Shown here piece after piece: positions 23,201-35,129 of a stretch of DNA of 64,000 nucleotides. The notes beneath the pieces were generated by a model that was given only the letters and a program-made list of their open reading frames with translations, made no database searches and was not told the DNA's origin. Origin of the DNA: Harmothoe impar (Eukaryota; Annelida; Polychaeta; Phyllodocida; Polynoidae); assembly GCA_947462335.1 (NCBI GenBank), contig OX381706.1, forward strand, positions 13,120,784 to 13,184,783, read 5' to 3'. Numbering within the stretch: position 1 is the first letter of the stretch; the number at the start of each line of letters is the position of its first letter. Made by a program: the position numbers and the translations under genes.

Positions 23201-23381
23201 GGGTGTGGTCATTTTTGAACAACAGGCGGGGATTGATGGATCTGGGGGGGACCAAAACAATTTGGACCCCTGAATTTCGCCACCTCTCGCGTGTGGGGGG
23301 GGGGGACTAAAAAATTCCGACCCGCTCACGCGAAAATCCACCAACCAACCCCCCCCCCTTGTTAAAAAAATGACCACTCCC
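23201..23381. mobile_element. PIF/Harbinger-like MITE, copy E3
   Basis: The left end is GGGTGTGGTCATTTTTGAAC and the right end, reverse-complemented, is GGGAGTGGTCATTTTTTTAA. TAA lies at 23198-23200 and 23382-23384. The interior carries ATTTGGACCCC, a long G-run and CTCACGCGAAAATCC, as in E1. The right flank (ACACCCAGCACGGCACACTA) matches the right flank of E4. Confidence 0.78.
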
Positions 23382-23524
23382 TAACACCCAGCACGGCACA
23401 CTATAGGAACCCGCTTGTTATCAGGGCGGGAGCAGCTAATGTTAGGACCAGCTCAGATTGTAATCAGCTCAGAACATGAGCATATCATGATATCAACACA
23501 AAAAGCCTTTTTTTTCAATCAGAG

Positions 23525-24115
23525 CAATTACTGAACAAGTAGTCAATATCATAAAAGCCAATGGAGCCCTTCTATTTTTCATGATGCGTGCATGCAGCTG
23601 ATGAATCTTCTCACGAGGGTTTTATTTATACATTATTATGACAAACAGACATGATACTAAAGCACCAAGTGACCTTTATGGTTAATAATACCCAAACAGA
23701 TTGTAACTGAGTAATGCACAATAAACCTACAGCAAGTCTAATTAAGCTAGGTAGGCAGCATCATATACCTCAATAGCATGAAAGTTACTAAAGTTTTTAT
23801 ATAAAACATTGCCTGATGAAGATTCATGAATTCATTCAAAGCATGGCAACACCATCAAACACCCTCCACTACTTCGATGTAACACTAATCCATAACACAT
23901 TTTGCCAACTCAACTGTAAACAATTAACCTGTTTGGGTTTGTATGATTCCATCTCTAAGTTATATACAACATTGAAATACTAATTCATATAAGAAAATAT
24001 AACAATAAAGCCACGTTTTCTGGAAAACTATGTGGAAAAGGGGAGCAATGTGACATGCAGATCCTTTACTGTAAGCACAAGATGGACCCAATTTTGGTAG
24101 CATTAAGCCACCCAA
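23525..24115. other. AT-rich non-coding DNA
   Basis: No repeat arms or coding signal that I can support. Confidence 0.4.
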
Positions 24116-24119
24116 ACCA

Positions 24120-25330
24120 CTATCAGACCTGTTTTTAGAGGCTTAGGCTGAATAAGAAAGAGCTGCTGCTTCCTATGGGAGGAGGAGGAACTCATTAGTA
24201 GCAGGATTTAGTTTGACGGTGGCCAAACATGAGGATCGCAGGGTAGTAGGTGCACAGAGCAGCCCTCAGCTAGAACATTTACCTTTGAGGACAGCATGGT
24301 GCTTTAATGAGGTACCGTATTCGACGTAATAAGCGCACATTCCCTAATAAGCGCACAACCACTTCTAGGGCCGATTTTAGACTGTAAAAACCCCTAATAA
24401 TTTTTTTTGCTCAAATGAACAATTAACATGATAAGAATAATAACTATTTTGTTATTGTTAAGTCTGTTGTGTGCTTGTTAGGTCGACTATGGGATTACAA
24501 CAGCAAAACATTTGGGAAAATGGGTGCTGGGAATATGGTGTGCTGTTTTCGCCATGATGTATGTATGAAGTCCTTTATTATACTTACCAGGGTTGCATTC
24601 ATGCATCATACTGCCCTTTCAAGGAGATGCACTGGTGATCCATAATGACAAACTAATATGAAGCCCGTGATTAAAATGAAATCTCTAATTACTCATGTTA
24701 GTTGTTACGCTGAAAGTTCATATTGGTTTAAATCAATTCTCTTCTCTTCATACTAGTGTTAATTTAGTCAGATGGGAAGTTACCAAGCGTTAATTGTTTA
24801 CAAAGGTGAGGCAATGGCTAGATCAGTACAATATAATTTATAGATCAGAACAGCTAGGAGGTTTGCTGAGACTCAGGAAATAGTTGGCGTGGTCAATGTG
24901 TAAAATACTTGTCATTCACAGTGAATTCTCAATCACAGAGATTGTTCAAGGAAAAGATCATAAAATATTCAGGAATGCATGTTATTATGTACTAGCAGAG
25001 GCAGGGCAATGCGCCAAAGCTAGTTTCAAAACAGCCATAATTGCCTTTACTTGTATTTTGCATACATTATTCGACAAAGTAAAAACCTTTTTAAGAGAAT
25101 TACATTAAGGACTACTTGTTCCCTCAATAATACTCCCTACGTTCAGACCCCCCCCCCCATTAGAGTAGTTTGACAAACAGAACCCTTGCTTTGCAAACAG
25201 CCAGAAGTCTACACACACCTCTTGACCTCCATTGTCTCACACTTTTTCTTACCACCACACCACCACTACCATTTTTTCGCGACACCCTGGCTATTGGAGA
25301 CTAAACCATCTATCCGAGCCAACCGTATTG
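24120..25330 (+). repeat. Block B, partial direct copy 3
   Basis: Module a recurs at about 24150-24300 (GGAGGAACTCATTAGTAGCA, AAACATGAGGATCGCAGG) and the start of module b at about 25165-25300 (CACCTCTTGACCTCCATTG, CTATTGGAG). Modules c and d do not follow; the inverted copy begins instead. An AAGCGC-type MITE and a P fragment (24570-24650) lie inside. Confidence 0.55.
24311..24490. mobile_element. AAGCGC-type MITE, about 180 bp
   Basis: The left end TACCGTATTCGACGTAATAA continues GCGCACATTCC. The right end, reverse-complemented, is CCATAGTCGACCTAACAAGC followed by ACAC. AATAAGCGCAC appears twice on the left. The start and the key word link it to 10997-11189. Confidence 0.6.
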
Positions 25331-25339
25331 ATCCTATAT

Positions 25340-28010
25340 ACGGATAACAGTAGATCAGGAAATGCTATGCCACCCCATGATTGCCTTACCATCATTTAAC
25401 ACTGTTGTAGCTATGTCCAAACAGAAAAAAAAGTGGCAGACAGTTCTTCATTACCCCATCAGTCCATAGCAGATAGACACCATAGAGTCAATATGGTGAA
25501 GGATACTACACGATCACAGTAGCCGAATGTGGGAGATGGCGCACGGAATAGAAGGCTTTGGGGCATTGGCAGGAAGGAGATCAGGGGATGGTGCACATTA
25601 TGGTCAGCTCAGATTGGTTTCCTCATTTTCCCATGAGTCAAACAGAAAGTGGGCCCTGACTAGGTGCAGTAGCACGCACCATACACACCGGTGTTAATTG
25701 ATATGGTCATGTCAGTCTCCTACAGTATCTAATGACCCCCCCCCCTGTCCTACCCTCCTGTATTTGCTATATTTTCTGTATCTATGCCAAGTTTCTCAAT
25801 TAAATCACATACATCTTTTCCTATGACAACACTGTAATTTCAAATTCCAATCTCATTATAGCACCATATATATTAATGGATTCTCAATTTCTACATCAAA
25901 TTAAGCCCAGGTTATTTGAAAAATAATCTCTTTCTCTCTAGGTTTTACAAACCTGAATTTATCCTTATTACCTAACCAGGCTGCATACTGCTAATAAGCC
26001 CAACAATATTCCTACATCTTGTGTTTAGCAGTTCTTGATAGGTCCTTAGAACAAGTTCTCTAAATGCTCCACCACCTTGCCAATGCACCCAGACAGCTCA
26101 GTCCCTCTTTACTCCCCCAGTTTACCCGCTCATGCCCTCATTACTGTCACTCCAGTACTGCTCTAGGTCTAACCCAGTGCCAATACCAGCCTTGTATGGC
26201 CCCACTTGAGGCCTCACTCACCCTCTGTTCCGTATTGTCCAATTTCTGAGAGCTATTATCTGCAGGCCACTGAGGGCTGTGCTGGCTCTACAGGCAGATG
26301 GGACAGGCTGGGTCCATACACATAAACATGGCCAGGTCCACTCAGATAACCATAGCTACTTTGTATGAGTATGCCTTTTTTGTGCTTACCAATGTCACTC
26401 CCAATACACTAACAAGCCTGCTGAGTGCACGGGACATAGATAGTAGCTGGCATCCTTGGGTGTTGTAATATCTTAGGGTTGTTTGCAGAAGCACCGCATT
26501 TCGAGAGTGATAAGAGCCAAGTGTAGGGGTTTCCCTCTGTCATTTTCCCTGTTCATGACCTGAATAATGAGCAACTCAAGCAGCATTCTATTATACATCA
26601 CGCCAACTCATATCAGCTCCAAGAGAACCATATACAACATGTGACAACTTCTTATATGTGTAAAGCATAAATCTACATGCTAGCAGCCAGACAAAAAGAA
26701 TGCCCACCCAGTTTCACAAGGAGCATCATAGAGGAGCAGCTTTACTGTTCAGAAAGTAATGCTGCAAACAAGGAGAAATCCATATCAGGACGGTTTGATT
26801 AGCCAGTGACTCTACAGTTACATTGTATGTGACTCCTGTGACTGTATCAAACTATACTGCAGATGACAGTAATGGTCTCAACTGAGTCACAGGGGAAGGA
26901 TATTACACAAAAAAACTGGCAAAACGAAAAATATAAAAACAATATTCCGCAACTCAAAAACACACATCACCACACCTGGGTCCCTATTCCTTCAGGACTC
27001 AACTCAGACTATGGCTCCATAAGGCAATACACTTGTCTCTGTAAGATCACACACTTATGCAATATATGTCCCTCAATATATTGCAGCTTGCCTCATGACA
27101 AGAGTGGTTCACCCATCCATAGTTAATCAGTACAGCCTTTGTTATAGAAGCATTCAATGGGACAAGTTCACTAATATTGAAGAAGGCTGTATCAGCTAGT
27201 TTTGATCCGCACTGCATTCTTATCCATGAAGGCAATATCTGGAAGTGCCACTACACATTTGGCTCACTGTAGCTCTGAGGGTCATCTCCACATGTAGTGC
27301 CCAGTTGAGTACAGTGTAGTGCAGAGTAGTGTCCCTGTGGTGCCCTCCCATTTACCCCTGTGTGAGGGAAGTCTGCCCCCTGCCCACCTCCCCATAAGGG
27401 GTTGTTCCACAGGGAGAACTGCTACCATATGCTGAAAGAGCGCAACAAGCAGGGAGATTCCCAGAAGCATCCTATTATTAGGGAACAACTGCCGTGCAAG
27501 ACATTCCACTAACTCTGTTAGCCCCTTCTGCTTGTAGGTTTTATCGTTTTCATTTCCCAGGGGGCTGGGATGGTTGAGAGACTGCATAGTCCATACATGT
27601 ATAGACAAAAGGCAGTTGTGGTAGTGGTGCTGGCAGGAAAAAGTGTGAGGTCAAGAGGTGCATGTTGACTTCTGTAGTTTGATTACCTCGCCTGCTGTTT
27701 GTACTGAGAAAACAAGTACAAATTAACTTGTGCAACATGCCAATCATTGGAGGGTGTTGACCTCTAAGGATGCATGCATGTAGCACTGGTAAGTCATTAC
27801 TGAGGAAATTATTCACCACAAGTAGCATATTACATTAAAGCACTTTGCTGTTCCTTGCAGCTTAATGTCCCTAGTGGGGCTTCCCTGCTCATGCACTGAC
27901 CTGTGATCCTCATATTCACTCACAAAATCCTGCTCCTAATGAGTTCCTCCTCTGCCCACACCAAGCAGGTCTTTCTGACTCAGTTTGACTCAGTTCGGGG
28001 ACTTGATTAA
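25340..28010 (-). repeat. Block B, inverted copy 4
   Basis: Reading the reverse complement from 28010 down gives module a (27990-27830), module b (27760-27120), module c (26640-26230), module d (26230-26050) and module e (25640-25410). This is the order seen in copy 2. The stretch 26100-26380 is close to identical to 20190-20480 reversed, for example TTGGCACTAGGTTAGACCTA versus TTGGCACTGGGTTAGACCTA. With copy 3 it forms a head-to-head junction near 25.3 kb. Confidence 0.65.
26650..27110. other. Copy-specific non-coding DNA within inverted block B
   Basis: I could not match this interval to other block B copies. It includes an 87-codon plus frame with no recognisable content. Confidence 0.35.
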
Positions 28011-28039
28011 CTGCTACATGTTTTGCCAAAGTTAAATAG

Positions 28040-28860
28040 TGAGTAGCCACACAGAACTGGCATTGTTGCTGTTGGACTGCTCACATAGTTCTATGTTAAA
28101 TTAGCTGTAAACAGATGCTTGCATACAAGGGGGAAGGAGAATACATGACCAAGGAAAGCTCCTCAATGCCCCCTTTCCGTTACCAAATCACTGGAATCTC
28201 AGGACGCAATCCTCATGACTTAATAATTCATCAGCTATTGACATCAACATCTCAAATTGCAAAATGTAATTCCCTGTGATCAATTGCAAAGAATGCTCTA
28301 ATTCCTAATCCATTCATGGCATGGTTGGAATCTCACAAATCTTGCCAAGATACCCAGACAGCCCATCTCCTCTCAACTCCATCACTTCAAACCTCCAGTA
28401 TTGTTTCTCCTGCACTTCTATATGTCAAACCCAATGCCAATATCAGGCTGGTATGGTCCCATTGCAGGCCTTCCTTACCTCCTGTGGCCTTATTGCTTAA
28501 TTTCTGAAGGCTATTATCTACAAGCCACTGTGGGCTGTGTCTGTTGTGTGCGCAGATAGAACAGGCTCAGACTATACAAAAAATATGGCTGTCTAAACCC
28601 AGATAGGTTAAAGCTACTCTGTGTTAGTATGGCCTTTTTGTGCTCATCAATATCAACCCTGATACACTAACAAGCCTCCTGAGTGTGTAGGATGCACATA
28701 GCCCCTAGTATCCTAGGATGACAGTTTTAGTGTTATAGGATATTTTAGGGTTATATGTGAATGGGATGGACTGCACTTCTGGAGTAAGTGAAGCCAGTGG
28801 TAGGGGTTCACTGTCTCACTTTTCCTGTCTGTGACCTGAATAGCTCAATCTATAGTCTAA
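28040..28860 (-). repeat. Block B, inverted copy 5 (modules c and d)
   Basis: AATGCCAATATCAGGCTGGT, GAGGCTATTATCT-like and CACTGTGGGCTGTG words match modules d and c in reverse. CTAACAAGCCTCCTGAGTG matches CTAACAAGCCTGCTGAGTG of copy 4 (26409-26427), so copies 4 and 5 are adjacent inverted repeats of one another's family. Confidence 0.6.
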
Positions 28861-28864
28861 AGGC

Positions 28865-29078
28865 CCGGTCAGACTAGTTGCAGAAGCAGAAAAACTATGA
28901 CCCGATTCTTCAGTGATAAAATCGGGACCAAAAATCGTGTTGTCTGGCATAATGCTACAACTAGAAATTGCCGAAAATCAGACGATTTTCAAAATCATAG
29001 GAGTTTGGCCTGCACAACTCTTGCAATCGTAGCAAAATCGGTTCGTAGTTTTCCCGTTTCTGCAACTAGTCTGACCGG
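28865..29078. mobile_element. 214-bp MITE with exact 21-bp terminal inverted repeats
   Basis: The 21 bases at 28865-28885 (CCGGTCAGACTAGTTGCAGA plus A) are exactly complementary to 29058-29078. Inner words such as AAAATCGG and CCGATT also pair. There is no coding. The 3-bp flanks do not give a clear target duplication, so I leave the superfamily open. It lies between two block B copies and no second copy is seen in the window. Confidence 0.8.
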
Positions 29079-29399
29079 TTCTTAACAGACAGCTGGCCAA
29101 CATATTGGCTCCTAGATATACAACATTTGGCAACTTCTAGTGAGTAAAGCATTGTATCATTCATGAGTAGCCATGCAGAATAGATGACACCCACAGTGGT
29201 ATACTGGGAAAGTACCTTATTTCACTGGGTATATAATTCGCGATTGTCGCAGAAATGACAAATCCGCAAAATTTTTATATGCTTAAGTATGGAATAAATA
29301 CCTGCAAAATTGCCTATTTTCATTATTCCACGAAAAGATACACCCATGAAAAAAGTACTTTCCCAGTACTAATCGTTACATGAAGTCATCCCTTCCACT

Positions 29400-29960
29400 T
29401 AGTTGGGAACACTGGAAACAAATTAAAGGGAAAGGACAAACACAGTACACTTGCTTAGCAAACAGCCAGGAGTCTAGCCGCACCTCTTGACCTCCATTGT
29501 CTCACACATTTTCCTAACACCACCAAACCATCACCAACGCCAACTCTTGTTACCCCAGACTGTGGCTATTGGGGTCTATGGGGTCTCTAAAACATCCCAG
29601 TCCTCTCTTGGATATAAAAAAGGATAGCACCTACAAGCAGAAGAGTCTAACAGAGTTAGTAGCACGTCTTGCACGGCTGTTGTTCCCTTATAACTGGATG
29701 CTTCTGGGAAGCTCCCTGCCCTCTTTCAGCATACAGTGGTAGTGGCCCTTGATAGTGGTGGGCAGGGGCAGACTGCCCTCACAGTTCACTAATTCAGAGG
29801 GCATCCAGGGGTCACATTGTACTACACATGTACCCCCTTGGGTGTTGCATATGGCGATGCTCTCAGAGCCGAAGTGAGCCATATGTGTAGAAGCACTTCC
29901 AAATATTACCTACATATAAAGGAAGCACCAAATCTAAAACAGCCGAGACCAAAACCAGAC
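29400..29960 (+). repeat. Block B, direct copy 6 (module b)
   Basis: CACCTCTTGACCTCCATTG, GGCTATTGGGG, ACCTACAAGCAGAAGAGTCT and AGTGAGCCATATGTGTAG match module b at 18780-19250 and 27240-27700. The reading frame shared with those copies is broken by stops here. Confidence 0.6.
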
Positions 29961-30049
29961 TAGTCACATCATCTGATTTTGCCTTCCACTTCAATTGTCT
30001 GTAGGTTAACATATATGGCGTCTTTCAGCATAACAATAATGGTAGAACA

Positions 30050-31770
30050 AGCCATATAATTAGGACTTATCATCTTCTCTTTTTTTCTTGTTAGCGTTTA
30101 CGGTCAATACAATACAATGAATGCCACTCTGTTATTATTGAGAAGTAAGTTGCCCTGAACTTTCCCTTGTATTATAGACCGACAGCCGGCAACCTTTGGC
30201 TTGATCTGTCATTATTGAATGGCTAATATAAGACGCAGTGCCTAAGTTACTGATCTCCTTTTTGCTTTTCTCTATGGCAAGAAATGGTTCACTTGATTGA
30301 TGATAATCAAACTAACCCATATTAATGTGTGATTTAGAAAACTGCCTTGGATATTCTCGGAGTGTGTATTTAGAGAATACAACCCATGGTCTTCCTTTCG
30401 TATTCAAAAATACAATGCTCATGTGAATTTAAAAAAATTAAGTTCAAGTCTCGCTTTTGTTTTGTATGAGAATATATGATGCTAATGACTATGACAATTG
30501 TTGTGTTTGTGTTCATGTGAAATTATTTAGCATGCCAACTCCACTTCACTGCACTGAGATTAAAGAAGGTGCCTTGATACCCCTTCTATTTTGGGAAATG
30601 ATGGAGAAAGTTGCGCATTCAAATCTTTGGCCATGATTGGCCATTCAGAAATAGGATCTTGGTTTGAAATTACCTTTAGGTCATTCACCCTGGGTAAAAG
30701 TGCAATGTTATTGACCGTGGGTTCTCAGGTTTCATATTGTGTGCAGTTCATCCTGGAAGCTGAACTATTGTAGGTTCACAACATTGATTCCTTACTTTTG
30801 GGACCTGAAATAAATATGAATAGAAATGAAATCATTATGAAAATGACGGTTTAAATCACTAACTGCCTAAAGTGGATATCAAGACGGAAAGACAGAATAA
30901 TTGCGATTATTTCACTTTGATTGCTTTAAAAAAAAAAAAAAACTCTTACTGAGTAAAAAAATATATATTGCCCGTATGTTCAGTGATCTGTACAGGGAAA
31001 CTATAGAGTACAGTACGACCTCACGTATACATATTGCAATGAAAATGTGAAGATGCTCATATATACTATTGCCATATGATATGAAAACAATTTAATACTT
31101 CTAATATAAACCATAGAGTAGAAGTAGTAAGCTGCTATCTATAAACAGCCCTACCTATCTAGAGAGGCTGGACTGGCCCAGGCTTACACTGGTCAATAAG
31201 TGTGGTTAAGTAGGGGTTGTGAGGTCAGTCGGCACCCCCTGCACATGCCACACACTACCACCAGTCCTGCACCAACATGCCATACTCAGACACCTCGACA
31301 CTCCACCCTGTCACAACCTCTGACAATCCCTCCACGCACCCTGAGGGAGTGGTCATTTTTTTAACAACATGAGGGGGGGCGTGAGATTTTGTGAAGGCAT
31401 GCAAAATTCTAAATTTTCAGAATCAAAAAACTCTGCCATCAGACAGGTAAAAAATTGGAGGATGGATCAAACATTTGAAGCATAGCAATATGCCAGCCTC
31501 TTGCTGAAAACATGTGGCATACCCCTCCCCTCCCCCTCTAGAGGGGTTGCACCTTTTTGACATCCCCCACAGCTTAGGGTCAATTTTCTTACCCCCTTCA
31601 AATTCATAAACGCCCCCAGTTGTTAAGAAATGACCAATCCCTAACACCCGGCACGACACACTATGGCAACATGCTTGTTATCAGGGACGGAGCAGCTCAT
31701 GTTAGGAGCAGCTCAGGTTGTAATCAGCTCACAACATGAGCATTTCATGATATCAACACATTTAATGTAA
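30050..31770 (+). repeat. Block C, copy 2
   Basis: This matches 21590-23520. It shares the Harbinger-type insertion site but lacks the GGCC-ended MITE and the 24-bp-arm MITE of copy 1. It follows module b of copy 6, whereas copy 1 follows module e of copy 2, so block order has been rearranged. Confidence 0.6.
31345..31641. mobile_element. PIF/Harbinger-like MITE, copy E4
   Basis: The left end is GGGAGTGGTCATTTTTTTAA and the right end, reverse-complemented, is GGGATTGGTCATTTCTTAAC. TGA precedes it (31342-31344) and TAA follows (31642-31644), a degraded 3-bp duplication. The interior differs considerably from E3, with a long non-G-rich section that includes a 78-codon minus frame. Confidence 0.72.
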
Positions 31771-31774
31771 CAAG

Positions 31775-32335
31775 CAATTCCACAGCTAAAAGACATTCAG
31801 GGAAGGAGAAGCAACCCATGTACATGCTGATAGAAACAAAACTCATTCATTGATTGCTTTTTTGTTACATCCAGTTTAAAAATGCACACCGCATTTCATA
31901 TGTCACTATTTGTTAAAGAATCTAGTTCCCAATGATTTTATTAAATGTAAATTGCTAGACGTAGCTTATTCATCGCAGTTAAGAGGGGCACTTTTCCATC
32001 TTAGCCTGTTTAAAGCATTGTAAAAATCCATATTGCGTTTTTCTAGAGAACAGGAGATGACCATGCACCAGCAACCTGCCTTTTATAGCAAATTGTATTG
32101 AGTAACTAATTGTATTTTTGATGTTCGCATTCAAAAATGAGAAAGCTTTCCGAGCAGAACTGTATACACATATATACATTGGGAAAGTTATTAAATTACA
32201 AGAAAGTTGTGCCATGTAAGTAAAGTTCTTAACTAATTCAGGTTACGTGAGCTTATGATAGAGTTTTTATTTGAAAACTTGACCTTTAGCTTTCAATACC
32301 AGAATCTCCAATTTCGTAAACCCTCTGTTGAAAGG
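31775..32335. other. Non-coding, no recognisable feature
   Basis: AT-rich DNA with no supported feature. Confidence 0.4.
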
Positions 32336-32344
32336 CCTGCATTG

Positions 32345-32770
32345 AACTTTAATGTGATATGCCCTTGGATGTCACGATACATGCATGCTGTCTTGGGGAG
32401 TCTAGTCTACTAGCTAGGCTACATTTATGCATCATGCCAACCCTTTGTGACTGTTATTAAAAAGGTGCATGTATACATGCAGGAGACTCTCTCAGGGCTG
32501 CATTCATGCATGATAACACATAGGACGGTTGTTGCTAAAAGATGTCGCTAAAAGATGTGACATGATGCACCAATGCAGCCCCGGCGAGTAACACGCCGGT
32601 GCTACATTGGTGCATCATGCTGACCCTCCAGGAGTGTCTGAACCCCATAGGGTCGGCATGATGCTTGAATGCAGCCCTTGCAAGTTACTCGCCAGGGCTG
32701 CATTCATGCATCATGACGACCAAGGGCATGCTACATTAAGGCATTATACCGTCCTTAGAGGGTTAAAGGG
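32345..32770. repeat. P-family repeat, extended or tandem copy
   Basis: The interval holds at least two rounds of the P words: GCATCATGCCAACCC, GCATTCATGCAT, CCCCGGCGAGTAACACGCCG, GGGTCGGCATGATGC and GCATTCATGCATCATGACGA. It ends in CCTTAGAGGGTTAA, which matches the P right terminus at 9982-10235. Several perfect or near-perfect hairpins are possible. Confidence 0.6.
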
Positions 32771-33189
32771 TAGAGCACATAAAACCACTAGATACTTTGG
32801 TGGATGTGAACTGTCGGCGCTTGTTGTATGAGGTCAAGGCTAAAGGGAGATATAATATGCATTATTACAAGCTGCTATAGAAACTTACCCTTTAGCTGTA
32901 GTCACATAGTTACATTCTCTCATTCTTTCAGTTTTAATGTCATCTATCGGAATAAAAGGCAAGTAGTACTATAGCCCTAGATACATGTACGAACATATTG
33001 GAGTTTGAGAGTGAGGAGAAGGAGAATAAAATGGCGGGTAATGAAAAATGCTCAACAAATGACCACACAAACCTTTTTAGAAGGGCTAGACATTTACTTT
33101 TACTGCTACAGACCGTTTACCTCCCCCCACCCAGCAGCGTTAGTATTTACCAGTGGTTGATTCAGTGACACTGTTAATGAAAAAGGCAC

Positions 33190-33850
33190 AGTTTATAATA
33201 TACCATGCTGCCTGCAGTTTTTGGGAAAATGAGTAAGCCAATCCGAGCTGACCGTAATGTCCACTATCCCCTCATCTCTATCCTGATGATGCTCTAAAGC
33301 CTTCAATTCTGTACATCTTCTCCCACATGATAATGATGATGATTTGTTTTGAAACGCATCACATAGTGTTGGGCAGGCGCACAATACCCTTGACAGGCTA
33401 TGCCAAAATTCTAAAAGAATTTTAAGCAACTGGGGAAACCCCAGATGTAATCGGAGTGATGGATGGTGCTAAAAAATGCAAGAGATGAATATATAGGGCT
33501 ATTGATAACATACCATTTCTAATTTTTGCATACAAAGGCAACACTGCATGTGTAGCACTCTCTTAAGCAGAGCCCCAGTGTAATGTGAAGGTCCCGTTTT
33601 TAGTTTGTATGACACTGAACAAGGACAAAAAAGACACAACAGGAGCAAAAACAGTTTACAAGAATCCTTCATAGCTTGGAGGTGAAGGCTGAGGCCCTGT
33701 ATATTACCTTGCCCCAAAGTGGGACGACCCAAAGATGTAATGAGTAATCTTGTAGTATCCTTTACCATATAGACTCTGTGGTATTGGTGTGCTGCTGCTC
33801 ATGTCCATCCTCCTCCATGGTCTGCTAATGAACTGCCGCTGTTTGCCTGC
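33190..33850 (+). repeat. Block B module e, third copy
   Basis: AATGTCCACTATCCCCTCAT and ATAGACTCTGTGGTATTGG match 21070-21200 and the inverse of 25410-25640. Between these words lies about 400 bp not present in copy 2. Confidence 0.55.
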
Positions 33851-34189
33851 ACTGCTGTGTCCAAACATTGCCAGCTGACCTCATGCAAATGACGAGAAAT
33901 ATCCAAATATGTGACAGCAAAGAAGTAAATGTCTTGCATACTGGTCCCCCCATATGATGATGATATGCCTTTACCGAGTTTCACAATCCTGCAATTAACG
34001 ACAATGTCTAGGTAATGTGATACGAGAAAATATCTCATGTGCACATAAGTCTTGGGAAAGGCACTCCATATTATTTTTGTTCACGAAGTTCTCGTGGAGA
34101 TCACGAGTCATTAAACAAAAATGTCACGAATTCTTTTGCATATCCTTCGGCTAAATGATGACATTTGTAGTCATATTGCAGCAATGGAG

Positions 34190-34345
34190 CTGTAATAAGT
34201 AACTTGCCAGTCCTGCATTGGTACATCACGCCAATTCTATAGGGTTGGCATGATGCTTGAATGCAGCCCTGGTGAGTAACTAACCAGTACTATCATGAGG
34301 ACCCGGGACATAATGCATCATGTTGCATTTAAAGAGTTAAGATGC
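34190..34345. repeat. P-family hairpin repeat
   Basis: AGTAACTTGCCAGTCCTGCA, GGGTTGGCATGATGCTTGAA, AATGCATCATGTTGC and a terminal TTTAAAGAGTTAA follow the P order. Confidence 0.55.
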
Positions 34346-34734
34346 CATGATCTTAATAGTTAAAAAGAGTGTCCATTGGTAGTTGAGAAGGTCTTTGGCG
34401 CAAGGAAACCCTTCCCTTGTTTGTTCCATTACCCCAGTAATAATAAAGGTTAAAGATAGTTTAGTGGGGTAATATTTCAAATTCTAATACGTGTGATAAG
34501 GATGAAACCAGGTTGAAAAATGGAACGCCAATGGAACATGAGAAGGTCACTTGGCTTTTCTGGCTTTTTTCATGCGCCATTATCATAACAATCAAGTAGC
34601 ATAAAGTTTTAAAGCACCAGTTCTCTTTCCTTGAAATAATAAGTTCAGTCCATATTTCTTTAGCTGTTAAATGCAGCTTATATTACCATGCCATGCCTAT
34701 GGTGTTGTTACACTTCCATATGATCAGCACTGCT

Positions 34735-34850
34735 GGAAGTATGATACATTAATGCAGCATTAGCGAGTTACTCCATAGCATCAACGTCTTACATCATAAA
34801 GGTAATTAACTTGTACTGTCAGTTATAATGCCATCCTCAAAAGGGTATGG
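34735..34850. repeat. P-family fragment
   Basis: ATGATACATTAATGCAGC and GCGAGTTACTC, ending near AATGCCATCCTCAAAAGGGT, resemble half of a P element. Confidence 0.45.
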
Positions 34851-35129
34851 GGGGATTCAGGTTTCCAAGATGCCGGTAACCTAGGCTGTGTCAGCAGCAA
34901 GATCATCCAGAAGTAGTATCGATTACAAGTTCACAGTTCTAGAGTACCCTGGGTAGGAAAGTTTTAGGAAGGTCAACTGGCTCAGTTTCCAACTCAGAGT
35001 AATTGAACATGTGAACTTTGGATTCCTATATCTCGATTTCTATGTCAAGTAGGATCTCCAATTTCATCAATGACATTCCTTAATCCAGCAACAGGTGTGC
35101 ACTGTTGCAACTTGCTAATAGTTTTTGGC

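Larger units (their letters stand above)
21590..23520 (+). repeat. Block C, copy 1
   Basis: The stretch from about 21590 matches 30050-31770 in order. Shared words include CAGAAATAG, CAGTTCATCCT/CACTTCATCCTAGCTGA, GGCTGGACT, ACTGGTCAATAA, CCACTCCACCCTGTCACAAC and GTAATCAGCTCA followed by TGATATCAACACA. It is interrupted by the MITEs at 22253-22525, 22909-23197 and 23201-23381. Confidence 0.6.
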
